DNA of 50,462 bases from Chalciporus piperatus (taxonomy: Eukaryota; Basidiomycota; Agaricomycetes; Boletales; Boletaceae): positions 1 through 50,462 of the forward strand of contig JBBPTG010000180.1 in NCBI GenBank assembly GCA_038093975.1. Reading direction: 5' to 3'. Shown in pieces: positions 36,348-45,260 of this stretch; position 1 is the stretch's first letter; each line of letters opens with the position of its first letter. Position numbers and translations under genes: made by a program. The notes under the pieces were generated by a model. The model did no database searches and had not been told where the DNA came from. It saw only the letters and a list, made by a program, of their open reading frames with translations.

Positions 36348-37191
36348 TTACCTGCGATGCGAAAGTAGTTCGTCAACTGCATCCCACTGCTCATGTGGAG
36401 AATTCAGAGACCTCGCAACGCTCCGAAGCTGAGGGAGGCTCTTTCGGAGGTATGCAGCAATCTCCTCTGGGTGGGGGACGTCCGAGTGCTTCACATTGAG
36501 GGTGTGAAGCTCGCTCTCGGGACCTGCCTCGGAGTCGTCCGCAAGTGAACTCCCCAACAACTTGGAGGCATCCCCACATAAGGAGGCGATCCCGGGACAT
36601 TGAAAGTTCATCCCGATGATGTGGAGTCCAGGAAAACGTCGAGCGAGCACCACAATGTCAGTCAAATTGACAGATTGTGGGTTTGTAGCGAGCTTAAGAG
36701 TCTGGAGATCGGGGAACGCTCCAGCGATGCGATGAAGATCAGCAGCCTGTGCAAGGCCCCGTTGTGGGTCGGACGACGGGAACAGTTTGAGTTTGAAATG
36801 TGTGAGGGAGGGAAATATGTGAGCAGCGGCAGTGACCACGGACTCGGTCACCTGGGTCGGCTCTTGCATCGAATCTTCTGCTTCGTATACAGTGGCTTGG
36901 AAAGCCAAGCTGTGGACTTTTGAGAATTTTGTTTCGAATTGACCCAGCGACGAGATAAATGTGTCTAGTGCAGATGCGCTGATACATTGCACGAAATGGA
37001 GGTAGAGGTGAGTCAACTGTGCAGGGTTGAGAGCGTCGAAGAACCACATCAGAGGCGTAGACCCATGCAATCTGAGTCTGAGGCACTCTAGGGCAGGGAA
37101 CGCTGTGCTTGGGTCCTCGAAGAGTGGATTGTCTTCGAAATCATCGAAATCATGGGAGGTATCCAATGAGATTTGGATGTGAGTAACTTAG
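36348..37191 (-). pseudogene. Truncated F-box/LRR paralogue
   Basis: The minus strand encodes a C-terminal portion closely similar to the preceding F-box gene: FPALECLRLRLHGSTPLMWF matches FQSLRNLRLRLHGSAPVTWF, IAGAFPDLQTLKLA matches IAGAFPELKSLKLA, and LARRFPGLHIIGMNF matches LARRFPRLRTIGINF. It ends DELLSHRR. The upstream half with the F-box is missing. In-frame reading can be extended to VTHIQISLD near 37186, where a TAA interrupts the frame; GLFKSITHL of the intact copy corresponds to a frame-broken segment here. It is therefore a 5'-truncated duplicate with a lesion at its end. Confidence 0.75.
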
Positions 37192-37650
37192 ACCATTGAA
37201 CCACCCGACTGGGTCCTCCGTGGGAACAAGGTCACCAATGTTGGAGGCGTAGAGACAACAGAGATACGAGTCATAATTAATCGTTATCAGAGATATGGCT
37301 CTGACGACTCCATCGAAAACGAGTATAGTGCCGTAGACCTCATTCTAACCGCTTCAACTTCTCCCGGAATTGGAACAATCACACTCTCACAATGTGCCCC
37401 TCTGATCCGCTTGAAGGGTGAATTTGCGACCTCGTTCGAGTTAGCAACTTCGGAGGATGGGTTCGGACGCGGTATGTGCTACATCAGGCGCGGCAAGTCG
37501 AGGCACATTCAAACATTTTCTGTGGATGCGAGCGGACCAGTTTGTCGGCTTGATCTTGGGCCAAGGAGGGATGTGTCCATGCTTAACAATTGGATGCAAT
37601 TTGATGTTAGTCTGGTGACCAGACCTGTCTATGAGGCAAGCCGTCGATAG
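37192..37650 (+). pseudogene. Orphan 3' coding fragment, unknown family
   Basis: The frame is open for 152 codons from just after a TTAG acceptor-like sequence (37188-37191) to a TAG at 37648. It reads PPDWVLRGNKVTNVGG, TEIRVIINRYQRYGSDD, LILTASTSPGIGTITLSQ, GMCYIRRGKSRHIQTF and ends YEASRR. Composition is coding-like, but there is no ATG in the first 70 codons and the upstream DNA is occupied by the truncated F-box copy on the other strand. It looks like the last exon of a gene whose front half has been lost. I do not recognise the family. Confidence 0.45.
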
Positions 37651-38206
37651 ACGGTCTGGTAAAATCCGTGAAAATCTTGGAGGCAGCGCGGATTCCCAGA
37701 GTCATGTGAGCTGGAGCCAATGAAAAAACGCTAATTTCGCGTCTGTAAATTATTTGAAAACCCAATCTCAAAAATAAAGTATTCATTTTGAGATTGACAT
37801 TGATGCGCTACTTCAATTGCAAGTGAGTCGAACCTCAACCTATTCCTCAATTCATCGCTGGACATGTTCGAAGACGTCGCCAGTCAAGCACTTCTGGAAA
37901 AGGCTCCCTATATAATACATCTCGACACTCGAAGACCTGGTTAATCGCTTATGTCCTCACCTCGACGAAGATCGTTCTGAGAGTCTTCAAGCTTCGATTG
38001 ATGGAATTCGCGGAAGTCCACATCAACAAGTAACCGAATGGCGATATCACGAACTACGTAGCATTTCTTCAACGGATGGAATATCATCATCACGACAGGG
38101 ACAGGGTGGAAAGCTACTCTGTCTCTTAATTCCGCTGCTGCTCCGTCGAAACTCGATCTCCCTGATGATCTCTCCGCTTAGACGGCTTCAGACGACACAT
38201 GCGATT
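37651..38206. other. AT-richer intergenic stretch before the retrotransposon
   Basis: No gene recognised. Short decayed frames are visible (for example ATG TTC GAA GAC at about 37865), without known motifs. Confidence 0.5.
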
Positions 38207-38662
38207 TGTTATAGTATTTAAAAACTTTTCAAACTTTTGCCTACAACGGTATTCGAACTCTGGACTTTGTCTACAACTTAGGGGTCAAGCCGGATTCATC
38301 TTAATCCGCTCTGGTAGTCCCTGTAGCATTACGTAAAACTATTACATAATCAGGTCACGTGACAAAGGTCTAGACTTAGATGAGTCAGCAATGATGTCAT
38401 GGCCTAGACCCTAATCCGTACCTGGTACCTTTTCTTATCTATCGTCCCATTTACCTTATTTATCTTTTCCTTTATGATTTCCTTATTCGGCTGTTGGTCT
38501 GTGCGCACTTCTCAATAGTATATAAGTAGCCCTGTACTTATCACAGACCCCAGTCTAATCCATTTGTTGCTTCACCGCAATTAAGTTTTAGTACTCAGCA
38601 TACTCCTTCGCAAGGCCTAGTGTTGCCTTAAGTCCCCGCCGTGTTGTGACTCAGTCATAACA
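38207..38662 (+). repeat. 5' LTR
   Basis: 456 bp, TGTTAT...ATAACA. It contains TATATAAG at 38519-38526 and a putative transcript start AGTCTAATCCA at 38552, so U3 would be 38207-38551. U3 also carries GTCACGTGAC (38354-38363), TGAGTCA (38381-38387) and TGATGTCAT (38392-38400). Confidence 0.95.
38519..38526 (+). promoter_or_regulatory. LTR TATA box
   Basis: TATATAAG lies 33 bases before AGTCTAATCCA, the segment complementary to the primer-binding site. This is good spacing for a pol II start there. Confidence 0.7.
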
Positions 38663-38664
38663 CT

Positions 38665-38675
38665 TGGATTAGACT
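38665..38675 (+). promoter_or_regulatory. Primer-binding site complementary to the element's own LTR
   Basis: TGGATTAGACT, beginning two bases after the 5' LTR, is the exact reverse complement of AGTCTAATCCA at 38552-38562, the inferred first 11 bases of the transcript. This matches the Tf1 self-priming scheme, where the 5' end of the RNA folds back and serves as primer. Confidence 0.75.
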
Positions 38676-39369
38676 TGAAAACACCGCCTGGACTCTAGGG
38701 CTAAAGAGTTGGTCAAGAAGACCGTTTGTGTACGTGACACACAGGAGACCGCAACTCCATCCACTGCTGCATATACGGCCGTCCGCCGTCATAAATTGGA
38801 TAAAGTTGCTGTTCCCCATAGTGCACTAGGGGCTTTTTGATCGTTCGAGACGTCTTGGGGTCCGCTCACGCGCAAACCCTCTGACTGTAGACACGATCCG
38901 GGTTCGCGTGATCACCCGTTGACGTCACGCATTCGCCATCTGGCTATTCATTTCGTTTGGGCCAGCCTTTAGTGCCCCGTTTCTGTTATCCTCAGTACTA
39001 TAGTATTTGTTCGAAGACCGGATTGGGATCGTGCCCAATTGCGAAGGACGACAAGGGAAAAGCGCGTCGCCGCCCCCTTGGCTGAGTCATACGTAGCAAC
39101 GTAAGCCGGCAGCACCGCCGAGGTACAAAAATAGAAAACAATAAAAAATAGTATCCTGTATTACGATAGCTTTTGCTGCTGCTCGAAAAAAGAAGTTCGA
39201 GAGTAGTGTATGTGTAAAATCAAATCAGATCTTGGGAAAATTCCTCAGAAGGTCTGCCGAGATTCCGATAAGCGTCGCAGGTATTACCTCCGCTCGAAAA
39301 AATATTTTCTTCGTCCTCGTGTCTGTCATCCCCAGAGAACCTTTGGAAGATAGGGTTCAGTAAGGATAT
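38676..39369 (+). other. Retrotransposon untranslated leader
   Basis: About 690 bases between the primer-binding site and the Gag ATG. No long frame is visible. It probably includes packaging and dimerisation signals, which I cannot define. Confidence 0.6.
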
Positions 39370-40701
39370 ATGTCAGCAGAGTTCTTAGATCAAGAAACAC
39401 AAGCTCAGGGGTACAGATCTCCCCCACGTCACTTCCCTTCCTCATCCGAAAGTTCACACCCCCCTACTCCCCGTCCCGAATCTCCGATGGCAGATCCCGC
39501 TGATCCCATCGCTGCTCTCACCGCCGCTCTGAAAACGCTTATTTCAGACAATTCGGACTCTGTGTCCAAAAAAGTTGCCGACCCGGGAAAATGGGATGGT
39601 GACCGCACCAAGTTCCGTTTGTGGTGGGCGCAGGTTAACGCCTGGCAGTCCGTCCACACGTGGAAAAACAACAAGGTTCGATGCCTCGCCGTACTCTCAC
39701 GGTTAGAAGGAAAAGCGGCTGGGTTCGCCCAGATGACAATAGAAAAATGGTCGCGATATGAACTCTTACCACCGCCGCCAGTAGAAGGCGAGCCAGAACC
39801 TGATCGGGCACCCTTGGGACTACTAGCATGGCCCACGTGGACAATATTTTCACATCTCCTCAAATCACATTTCCAGATTGACGTACTCGCTCATGAGAGT
39901 CTCAGGAAATTGGAAGCATTGAAGCAGGCTGGGAAACCTGTGGACATCTTCCTCCAGGAGTTTGAATTATTGAAGGCGGAATCGGAGATTGAAGATGCTC
40001 ATGCCAAAGAGCTTCTGAAAAAGGCAATAGATTACAAAATCTATTATCAGGCGCAAATCAACACCAATGTTGATGAGCAAAATTTGACCAACACGATCGA
40101 CACTTACCGAAAGTTGGGTCGAACTTTCGAACGTATCGTTGTTGAACGCGGTGCTCCAGTTCGTCAGGCACCCGCGACTGCGCCAAGGCCTTCATCTTCA
40201 TATCCGTATCTCCCCCCTCGTTACCCAATTGCATCACGTCCGCTCCCACGTCCCCCCGTTCCGTATGCGGCCCCCCGTTTCACTCCCACAGGCACACAGC
40301 CTGGTCGTGGAGCCCCGATGGATCTGTCGGCACAGCAAATGCCAAGATCCCCCATTCGGGGAAACTGTTTCAATTGCGACCAGCCAGGTCATTTTGCAAA
40401 CGCGTGCCCAAAGCCCCACAGGCCGCGTCAGAGACAAGTTGTTATGTGGGATCCATACTCGCAACAATACGTTGAAACTTCCCTGCCGTTTGACAACCGG
40501 CAGATGCCCTTCGCAGGTACCATCCCTGCACCCTACCCTCCTACCCCTTCCCCCTACCCCGCTGGCCCGTCCACCAGCACAAGTTACATGTCGCATCAAG
40601 CGGCATATACCAACCAAGAAGCGGAAGCGTACTGGCGCGACCGCATTGAATCAGAAGCCAAGGCACAGGCAGCCGAAGCTTTAAAAGGAAACAGCCAATG
40701 A
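39370..40701 (+). CDS. gag: Retrotransposon Gag
   Basis: A 443-residue structural protein forming the virus-like particle. It has a Pro/Ser-rich N-terminus (SSSESSHPPTPRPE), a capsid-like core (KWDGDRTKFRLWWAQVNAW, FQIDVLAHESLRKLEALKQ) and one CCHC zinc knuckle C-x2-C-x4-H-x4-C at residues 333-346 (CFNCDQPGHFANAC), followed by a Pro/Tyr-rich tail. The stop TGA at 40699-40701 overlaps the ATG of Pol (ATGA), and the Pol frame is -1 relative to Gag. Intact. Likely start at 39370, as no earlier ATG is in frame after the leader. Confidence 0.95.
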   Translation: MSAEFLDQETQAQGYRSPPRHFPSSSESSHPPTPRPESPMADPADPIAALTAALKTLISDNSDSVSKKVADPGKWDGDRTKFRLWWAQVNAWQSVHTWKNNKVRCLAVLSRLEGKAAGFAQMTIEKWSRYELLPPPPVEGEPEPDRAPLGLLAWPTWTIFSHLLKSHFQIDVLAHESLRKLEALKQAGKPVDIFLQEFELLKAESEIEDAHAKELLKKAIDYKIYYQAQINTNVDEQNLTNTIDTYRKLGRTFERIVVERGAPVRQAPATAPRPSSSYPYLPPRYPIASRPLPRPPVPYAAPRFTPTGTQPGRGAPMDLSAQQMPRSPIRGNCFNCDQPGHFANACPKPHRPRQRQVVMWDPYSQQYVETSLPFDNRQMPFAGTIPAPYPPTPSPYPAGPSTSTSYMSHQAAYTNQEAEAYWRDRIESEAKAQAAEALKGNSQ

Positions 40702-43700
40702 GAGAAATGGGTTCTCGGCGGCTCGGACATAGTGTACCAAATGGTTGTATTAGTACTACTCCTTGTGTTCCGTTCCAATATAACTTTTCTTCTTCTTCTG
40801 AAAGGGCGTCCCTTAGTGGCGTGGCGACAGAAGTAAAACAATTCGTGCTTAATTCCCTTAAGGTAAATTATTCGAAAAAAGAAATCCCATCAAAAATACA
40901 TGTAAGGAATCAGAATCGGAAAAACGAGCTGGATCTCGCTATTACTATTATGTACGATAAAGGAGAGCAATGGAAGAAAATGGAGTTTGCCGCTCTATTG
41001 GATTCCGGCGCAACCGAAACTTTTATAGATAAATCGTTCTGTGAGCGACATGGTTTGACACTGGAAGAACTTCCTTTTCCTATTCCAGTGTACAACGCCG
41101 ACGGCTCAGAGGGAGCGATAGGCGGTGTCACTCACAAGGTTTCGCTTGTTTTAGGACACAATGGACATTTTGAGCACATGGACGCTTTTGTTTCTGTACT
41201 TGGCACTCATCACATGATCATCGGCTATGATTGGCTTGCGAGGCATAACCCTGAAATTGATTGGGTGGCCAAACGAGTACGATTCACACGCTGCACAGAT
41301 CAGTGCAAAGTAGTCAACTATCATTTGAATCGTTCATTTTCTATTCGTCGAGTGTTTGAGGCGGGGCTCACCGAGAAAGTCCCAGTAGAACTCCACGAGT
41401 ACTTAGACGTCTTTTCAGAGCAAGAGAGTGAGCGTATGCCTACCCGAAAGGCGTGGGACCACGCAATAGATCTCAAGCCTGATTTCGTTCCTAAAAAAGG
41501 TCGGGTGATTCCGATGTCCGAACAGGAACTTGATGACGTCAAAAAGTTCATCGATAAGGAGTTATCGAAAGGATATCTTCGTCCGTCGAAATCCCCTCAG
41601 ACATCTCCTGTTTTCTTTATTCCAAAAAAGGACGGTAAAAAGAGATTAGTTATGGATTATCGTTACGTAAATGAGGGAACTGTCAAAAACGCTTACCCTC
41701 TTCCCCTCATTTCCAGACTTATTGACCAGCTCAAAGGAGCTGATATGTTTACTAAAATGGACCTACGTTGGGGTTATAATAATGTTAGAATAAAAGAAGG
41801 CGACGAATGGAAGGCGGCTTTCGTTACTCCATTTGGCGCTTACGAACCTGTCGTTATGTACTTTGGACTTACAAACTCTCCCCCCACATTCCAACAAATG
41901 ATGAATGATCTATTTAGTGATCTTCATGGGGTTCTCATTATTTATATCGACGATCTAATGATCTTTACGTTCGGAAAAACTAGAGCAGAGCACTTAGAAA
42001 TAGTTAAAACCGTATTGCAACGTCTCAGAGAGAACGATCTTTACGTAAAACCAGAAAAATGTAGCTTCGCTGTAGATTCCGTAGATTTCTTGGGAATGGT
42101 TATATCCCAGAAAGGCGTAGAGATGGACACTTCAAAGGTGCAAGCAATTTTGGATTGGCCGGCACCAACTCGGTTGAAGGGTGTTCAGTCCTTTTTAGGA
42201 TTGGCTAACTTCTATCGACGCTTCATTCAAGGTTTCGCTGATATTGCTCGTCCCTTGAATGACCTTACCAAAAAGGACACACCATACCGGTGGGGACCGG
42301 AGCAACAGCAAGCTTTTGACAAGTTGAAGCAGCAATTCACTACCGCTCCGCTTTTAGCCTATCCTGACCGCTCTAAAGAAGTCAGAGTAGAAACGGACGC
42401 TAGTGATATTGCAACGGGAGCTGTGCTCTCGGTTAAATGCGATGATGGCCTCTGGAGGCCTTGTGCTTTCATTTCCCATTCCTTTAGTTCTGCCGAGAAG
42501 AACTACCCGGTTTATGACAAGGAGCTTCTAGCTGTCATTCGGGCTTTGCAGGAATGGAGACATTATCTAATGGGTCGAGAACATTTCGAGATTTGGACTG
42601 ATCACAAGAATCTCGAATATTGGAAATCTCCCCAAACTCTGAGCCCACGTCAAGCACGCTGGAATGCGCTGCTCTCAGAGTATAATTACTCGATTATTTA
42701 TAAACCGGGTGCCACAAATGGAAGGGCTGATGCTTTATCTCGTCGAGAAGATCACGGAGAAGCAGATCCCGACCATAACAAAGATATTACTGTCCTTCCT
42801 GCTTCTGTTTTTATTAATACGGTCACTCTTTCTTCACCTATTTACGACGAAATACAAAATGAATCAGAAAAAATAAAAAATGATACTTTAGATGGCTTCG
42901 TTTTTGATGAGGGGTCTATAGTATTTAAAAATGACAAAAACAAAGTTTTCGTTCCTATTTCTTTACGTACTAAACTACTCACAATCCTTCATGATTCTCC
43001 TATTGGCGGCCATGGTGGCCAAGGACGTACTTTACATCTGGTTACTCGTTATTTCTCGTGGCCTGGTGTCACAAAGGACGTTAAAACTTACGTAGAACAT
43101 TGTCAGACGTGCGCCCTCACGAAGGGAAAGTCAACTGCACAAGTTGGCAAATTAATTCCCCTTCCGGTTCCAAAAGAACCTTGGAAGGATATATCTATAG
43201 ACTTTACCACGGGTTTCCCTAAATCACGTGGTTTCGATGCCATTTGTGTAATTGTAGATCGCTTCTCTAAAGAAGTCGAGTTTATCGCTTGTAAAAAGAC
43301 AATTTCTTCGAAAGAACTAGCTATTTTATTTAGAGACAATGTTTGGTGTAGACACGGACTTCCCTCTTTGATTGTTTCAGATCGAGGACCGCAATTTGCA
43401 TCGGAGTTTACTTCACAGCTTTGCACCCTTCTAGGAATAGAACAGAAGCTGTCAACCGCTTATCACCCCCAAACCGATGGCCAAACGGAGCGTATGAACC
43501 GAGAACTCCAGCAGTATCTCCGCGCTTACGTGGCTAAACGTCAAACGGAATGGGCGGATTGGTTGAAGATAGCGCAGTTCCATCACAATTCCTCCCTCTC
43601 CACTGCTACCGGAACCATCCCCTTCGCTATAACAAAAAACTACTTCCCACGCATGGGATTCGAAGGCGATTCATCTCCGGCTGGTACATTCTTAGAGAAA

Positions 43701-44336
43701 TGTGGAAAGGCACACAAAGAAGTAGAGCAGGCGTTAGAAGAAACTCAGAACAGGATGAAAGAGCAAGCGGACAAGCATCGGTCCGAAGCTCCAGATTATC
43801 AAATCGGAGATTTTGTTATGTTATCCACGGACAACCTCAAATTACCTTATCCCTCCAAAAAGATGACGCAAAATTGGATCGGACCTTATCAGATCACGAA
43901 GGTCCTTCCCAATGCAGTCACACTAGACTTGCCCAATTCAATGCATATTCATCCCACGGTTAATGTCAAACGGGTCAAACCGGCTCGAGAACCGTTGGAA
44001 GGGCAACCGGTCCGTCTTCCGGATCCGGTCATAGTCAACCAAGAAGGAGAAGAAGAATACGAGGTGGATTACGTAGTGAAGTCTCAGGTTAAACAAGGAC
44101 AATTAGAGTACCTGGTTCATTGGAAAGGCTGGGACATATCGGACCGTACATGGGAAAAGGCAGCGCATTTGTCAAATGCACCTGAAGCTGTCAAAGCTTT
44201 TCACAAAAAGCACCCGTCCGCCCCACGTCGAATCAACATGACCATGGGAAATTTCTCTGCCTTGTTTCAAAAATACGAAAATCTGACAGAGGTTCCTGAG
44301 CGCAAGTTGCCGAATCGCCTGGAATGCGATTCCTAG
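40698..44336 (+). CDS. pol: Retrotransposon Pol (protease, RT, RNase H, integrase, chromodomain)
   Basis: A 1212-residue polyprotein. Domains in order: aspartic protease with LLDSGATETFID (active Asp residue 102, codon at 41001); RT with VFFIPKKDGKKRLVMDYR, FTKMDLRWGYNN and YIDDL (residues 416-420, 41943-41957); RNase H with ETDASDIATGAVLS and DKELLAVI; integrase zinc finger H-x-H...CQTC (about 42990-43110); DDE core with SIDFTTGF, SDRGPQFAS and TDGQTERMNRE; a GPY/F motif (NWIGPYQITKVLPNAVTL); and a chromodomain (EYEVDYVVKS, EYLVHWKGW, about 44055-44175). All catalytic residues are present and there is no internal stop. It starts inside the Gag stop codon, so coupled reinitiation is the simplest expression route. 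Confidence 0.96.
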   Translation: MREMGSRRLGHSVPNGCISTTPCVPFQYNFSSSSERASLSGVATEVKQFVLNSLKVNYSKKEIPSKIHVRNQNRKNELDLAITIMYDKGEQWKKMEFAALLDSGATETFIDKSFCERHGLTLEELPFPIPVYNADGSEGAIGGVTHKVSLVLGHNGHFEHMDAFVSVLGTHHMIIGYDWLARHNPEIDWVAKRVRFTRCTDQCKVVNYHLNRSFSIRRVFEAGLTEKVPVELHEYLDVFSEQESERMPTRKAWDHAIDLKPDFVPKKGRVIPMSEQELDDVKKFIDKELSKGYLRPSKSPQTSPVFFIPKKDGKKRLVMDYRYVNEGTVKNAYPLPLISRLIDQLKGADMFTKMDLRWGYNNVRIKEGDEWKAAFVTPFGAYEPVVMYFGLTNSPPTFQQMMNDLFSDLHGVLIIYIDDLMIFTFGKTRAEHLEIVKTVLQRLRENDLYVKPEKCSFAVDSVDFLGMVISQKGVEMDTSKVQAILDWPAPTRLKGVQSFLGLANFYRRFIQGFADIARPLNDLTKKDTPYRWGPEQQQAFDKLKQQFTTAPLLAYPDRSKEVRVETDASDIATGAVLSVKCDDGLWRPCAFISHSFSSAEKNYPVYDKELLAVIRALQEWRHYLMGREHFEIWTDHKNLEYWKSPQTLSPRQARWNALLSEYNYSIIYKPGATNGRADALSRREDHGEADPDHNKDITVLPASVFINTVTLSSPIYDEIQNESEKIKNDTLDGFVFDEGSIVFKNDKNKVFVPISLRTKLLTILHDSPIGGHGGQGRTLHLVTRYFSWPGVTKDVKTYVEHCQTCALTKGKSTAQVGKLIPLPVPKEPWKDISIDFTTGFPKSRGFDAICVIVDRFSKEVEFIACKKTISSKELAILFRDNVWCRHGLPSLIVSDRGPQFASEFTSQLCTLLGIEQKLSTAYHPQTDGQTERMNRELQQYLRAYVAKRQTEWADWLKIAQFHHNSSLSTATGTIPFAITKNYFPRMGFEGDSSPAGTFLEKCGKAHKEVEQALEETQNRMKEQADKHRSEAPDYQIGDFVMLSTDNLKLPYPSKKMTQNWIGPYQITKVLPNAVTLDLPNSMHIHPTVNVKRVKPAREPLEGQPVRLPDPVIVNQEGEEEYEVDYVVKSQVKQGQLEYLVHWKGWDISDRTWEKAAHLSNAPEAVKAFHKKHPSAPRRINMTMGNFSALFQKYENLTEVPERKLPNRLECDS

Positions 44337-44347
44337 AGAGGGGATAG
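44335..44347 (+). promoter_or_regulatory. Polypurine tract
   Basis: AGAGAGGGGATAG directly abuts the 3' LTR and overlaps the Pol stop codon. It is the expected primer site for plus-strand cDNA. Confidence 0.7.
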
Positions 44348-44803
44348 TGTTATAGTATTTAAAAACTTTTCAAACTTTTGCCTACAACGGTATTCGAACT
44401 CTGGACTTTGTCTACAACTTAGGGGTCAAGCCGGATTCATCTTAATCCGCTCCGGTAGTCCCTGTAGCATTACGTAAAACTATTACATAATCAGGTCACG
44501 TGACAAAGGTCTAGACTTAGATGAGTCAGCAATGATGTCATGGCCTAGACCCTAATCTGTACCTGGTACCTTTTCTTATCTATCGTCCCATTTACCTTAT
44601 TTATCTTTTCCTTTATGATTTCCTTATTCGGCTGTTGGTCTGTGCGCACTTCTCAATAGTATATAAGTAGCCCTGTACTTATCACAGACCCCAGTCTAAT
44701 CCATTTGTTGCTTCACCGCAATTAAGTTTTAGTACTCAGCATACTCCTTCGCAAGGCCTAGTGTTGCCTTAAGTCCCCGCCGTGTTGTGACTCAGTCATA
44801 ACA
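44348..44803 (+). repeat. 3' LTR
   Basis: 456 bp, TGTTAT...ATAACA, equal in length to the 5' LTR with two substitutions seen by eye. Confidence 0.95.
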
Positions 44804-45114
44804 ATTTTGCTTTGTGGTGTGAAGTGAGAATGAGGCCAGTGAGCGAGTAGTGAGTAGTGTAGTAAGTAATGAGACAGAGAAAGCGAGAATGTAGTACCAA
44901 CCAAGGTCACGTGACGTGTTCGCGCGTGAAAATTCTCAAAGTCTCAAGGCATTAGGAAAATGAGAGCTACACTTCATTAGCATTTTAGACTAATAGTTAG
45001 CACCATTCATTTTACTTGGTTTTACTATAGAATATACAGTACTATGTACGCATTTTTGGTGTATTAGGGACTAAAGGCTTTTACAATTGTGAAATACAAG
45101 TTTGCTGATGTACT
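44804..45114. other. Flank between the two retroelements, no gene seen
   Basis: AT-rich and low-complexity (gagtagtgagtagtgtag). It contains another GTCACGTGAC at 44906-44915. No coding signal. Confidence 0.5.
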
Positions 45115-45260
45115 GTAGGAGGCCTGTACTTGTGTGATTTGGGCTTGCGGCTGTGGCATGGCTGTGGCATGGCTGAAAAAAATGGCCGGCGGCTGTGGCG
45201 CAGCTGTGGTGGCTGTGGTTCTGTCCCTAAATAGGAGATTTGCTGATGTCCGAGGAGCTA
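45115..45260 (+). repeat. Diverged copy of the LTR-end-like module
   Basis: This stretch aligns by eye with 49960-50095 (plus) and with the reverse complement of 47115-47245. Shared text includes gccggcggctgtggcgc, ctgtccctaaat and gatttgctgatg. Compared with the other copies it lacks about 14 bases (agatcaacaggtga) before ccgagga. It directly precedes a Gag-like frame, which suggests it is the end of an LTR of that family. Confidence 0.55.

Larger units (their letters stand above)
38207..44803 (+). mobile_element. Ty3/gypsy LTR retrotransposon, chromovirus, apparently complete
   Basis: Two direct 456-bp LTRs (38207-38662, 44348-44803) both begin TGTTAT and end ATAACA. They bracket a primer-binding site, leader, Gag, Pol and polypurine tract. 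By eye the LTRs differ at only two positions (ctctgg/ctccgg and atccgt/atctgt), so insertion was recent. Pol order is PR-RT-RNaseH-IN-chromodomain, placing it with the chromoviruses (Tf1/sushi side). Gag and Pol are both unbroken. No 5-bp target duplication is clear: the flanks share at most ATT. Confidence 0.95.

Noticed and set aside
38204..44806. ATT as target-site duplication
   Set aside because: Three shared bases can arise by chance, and the family normally makes 5 bp.
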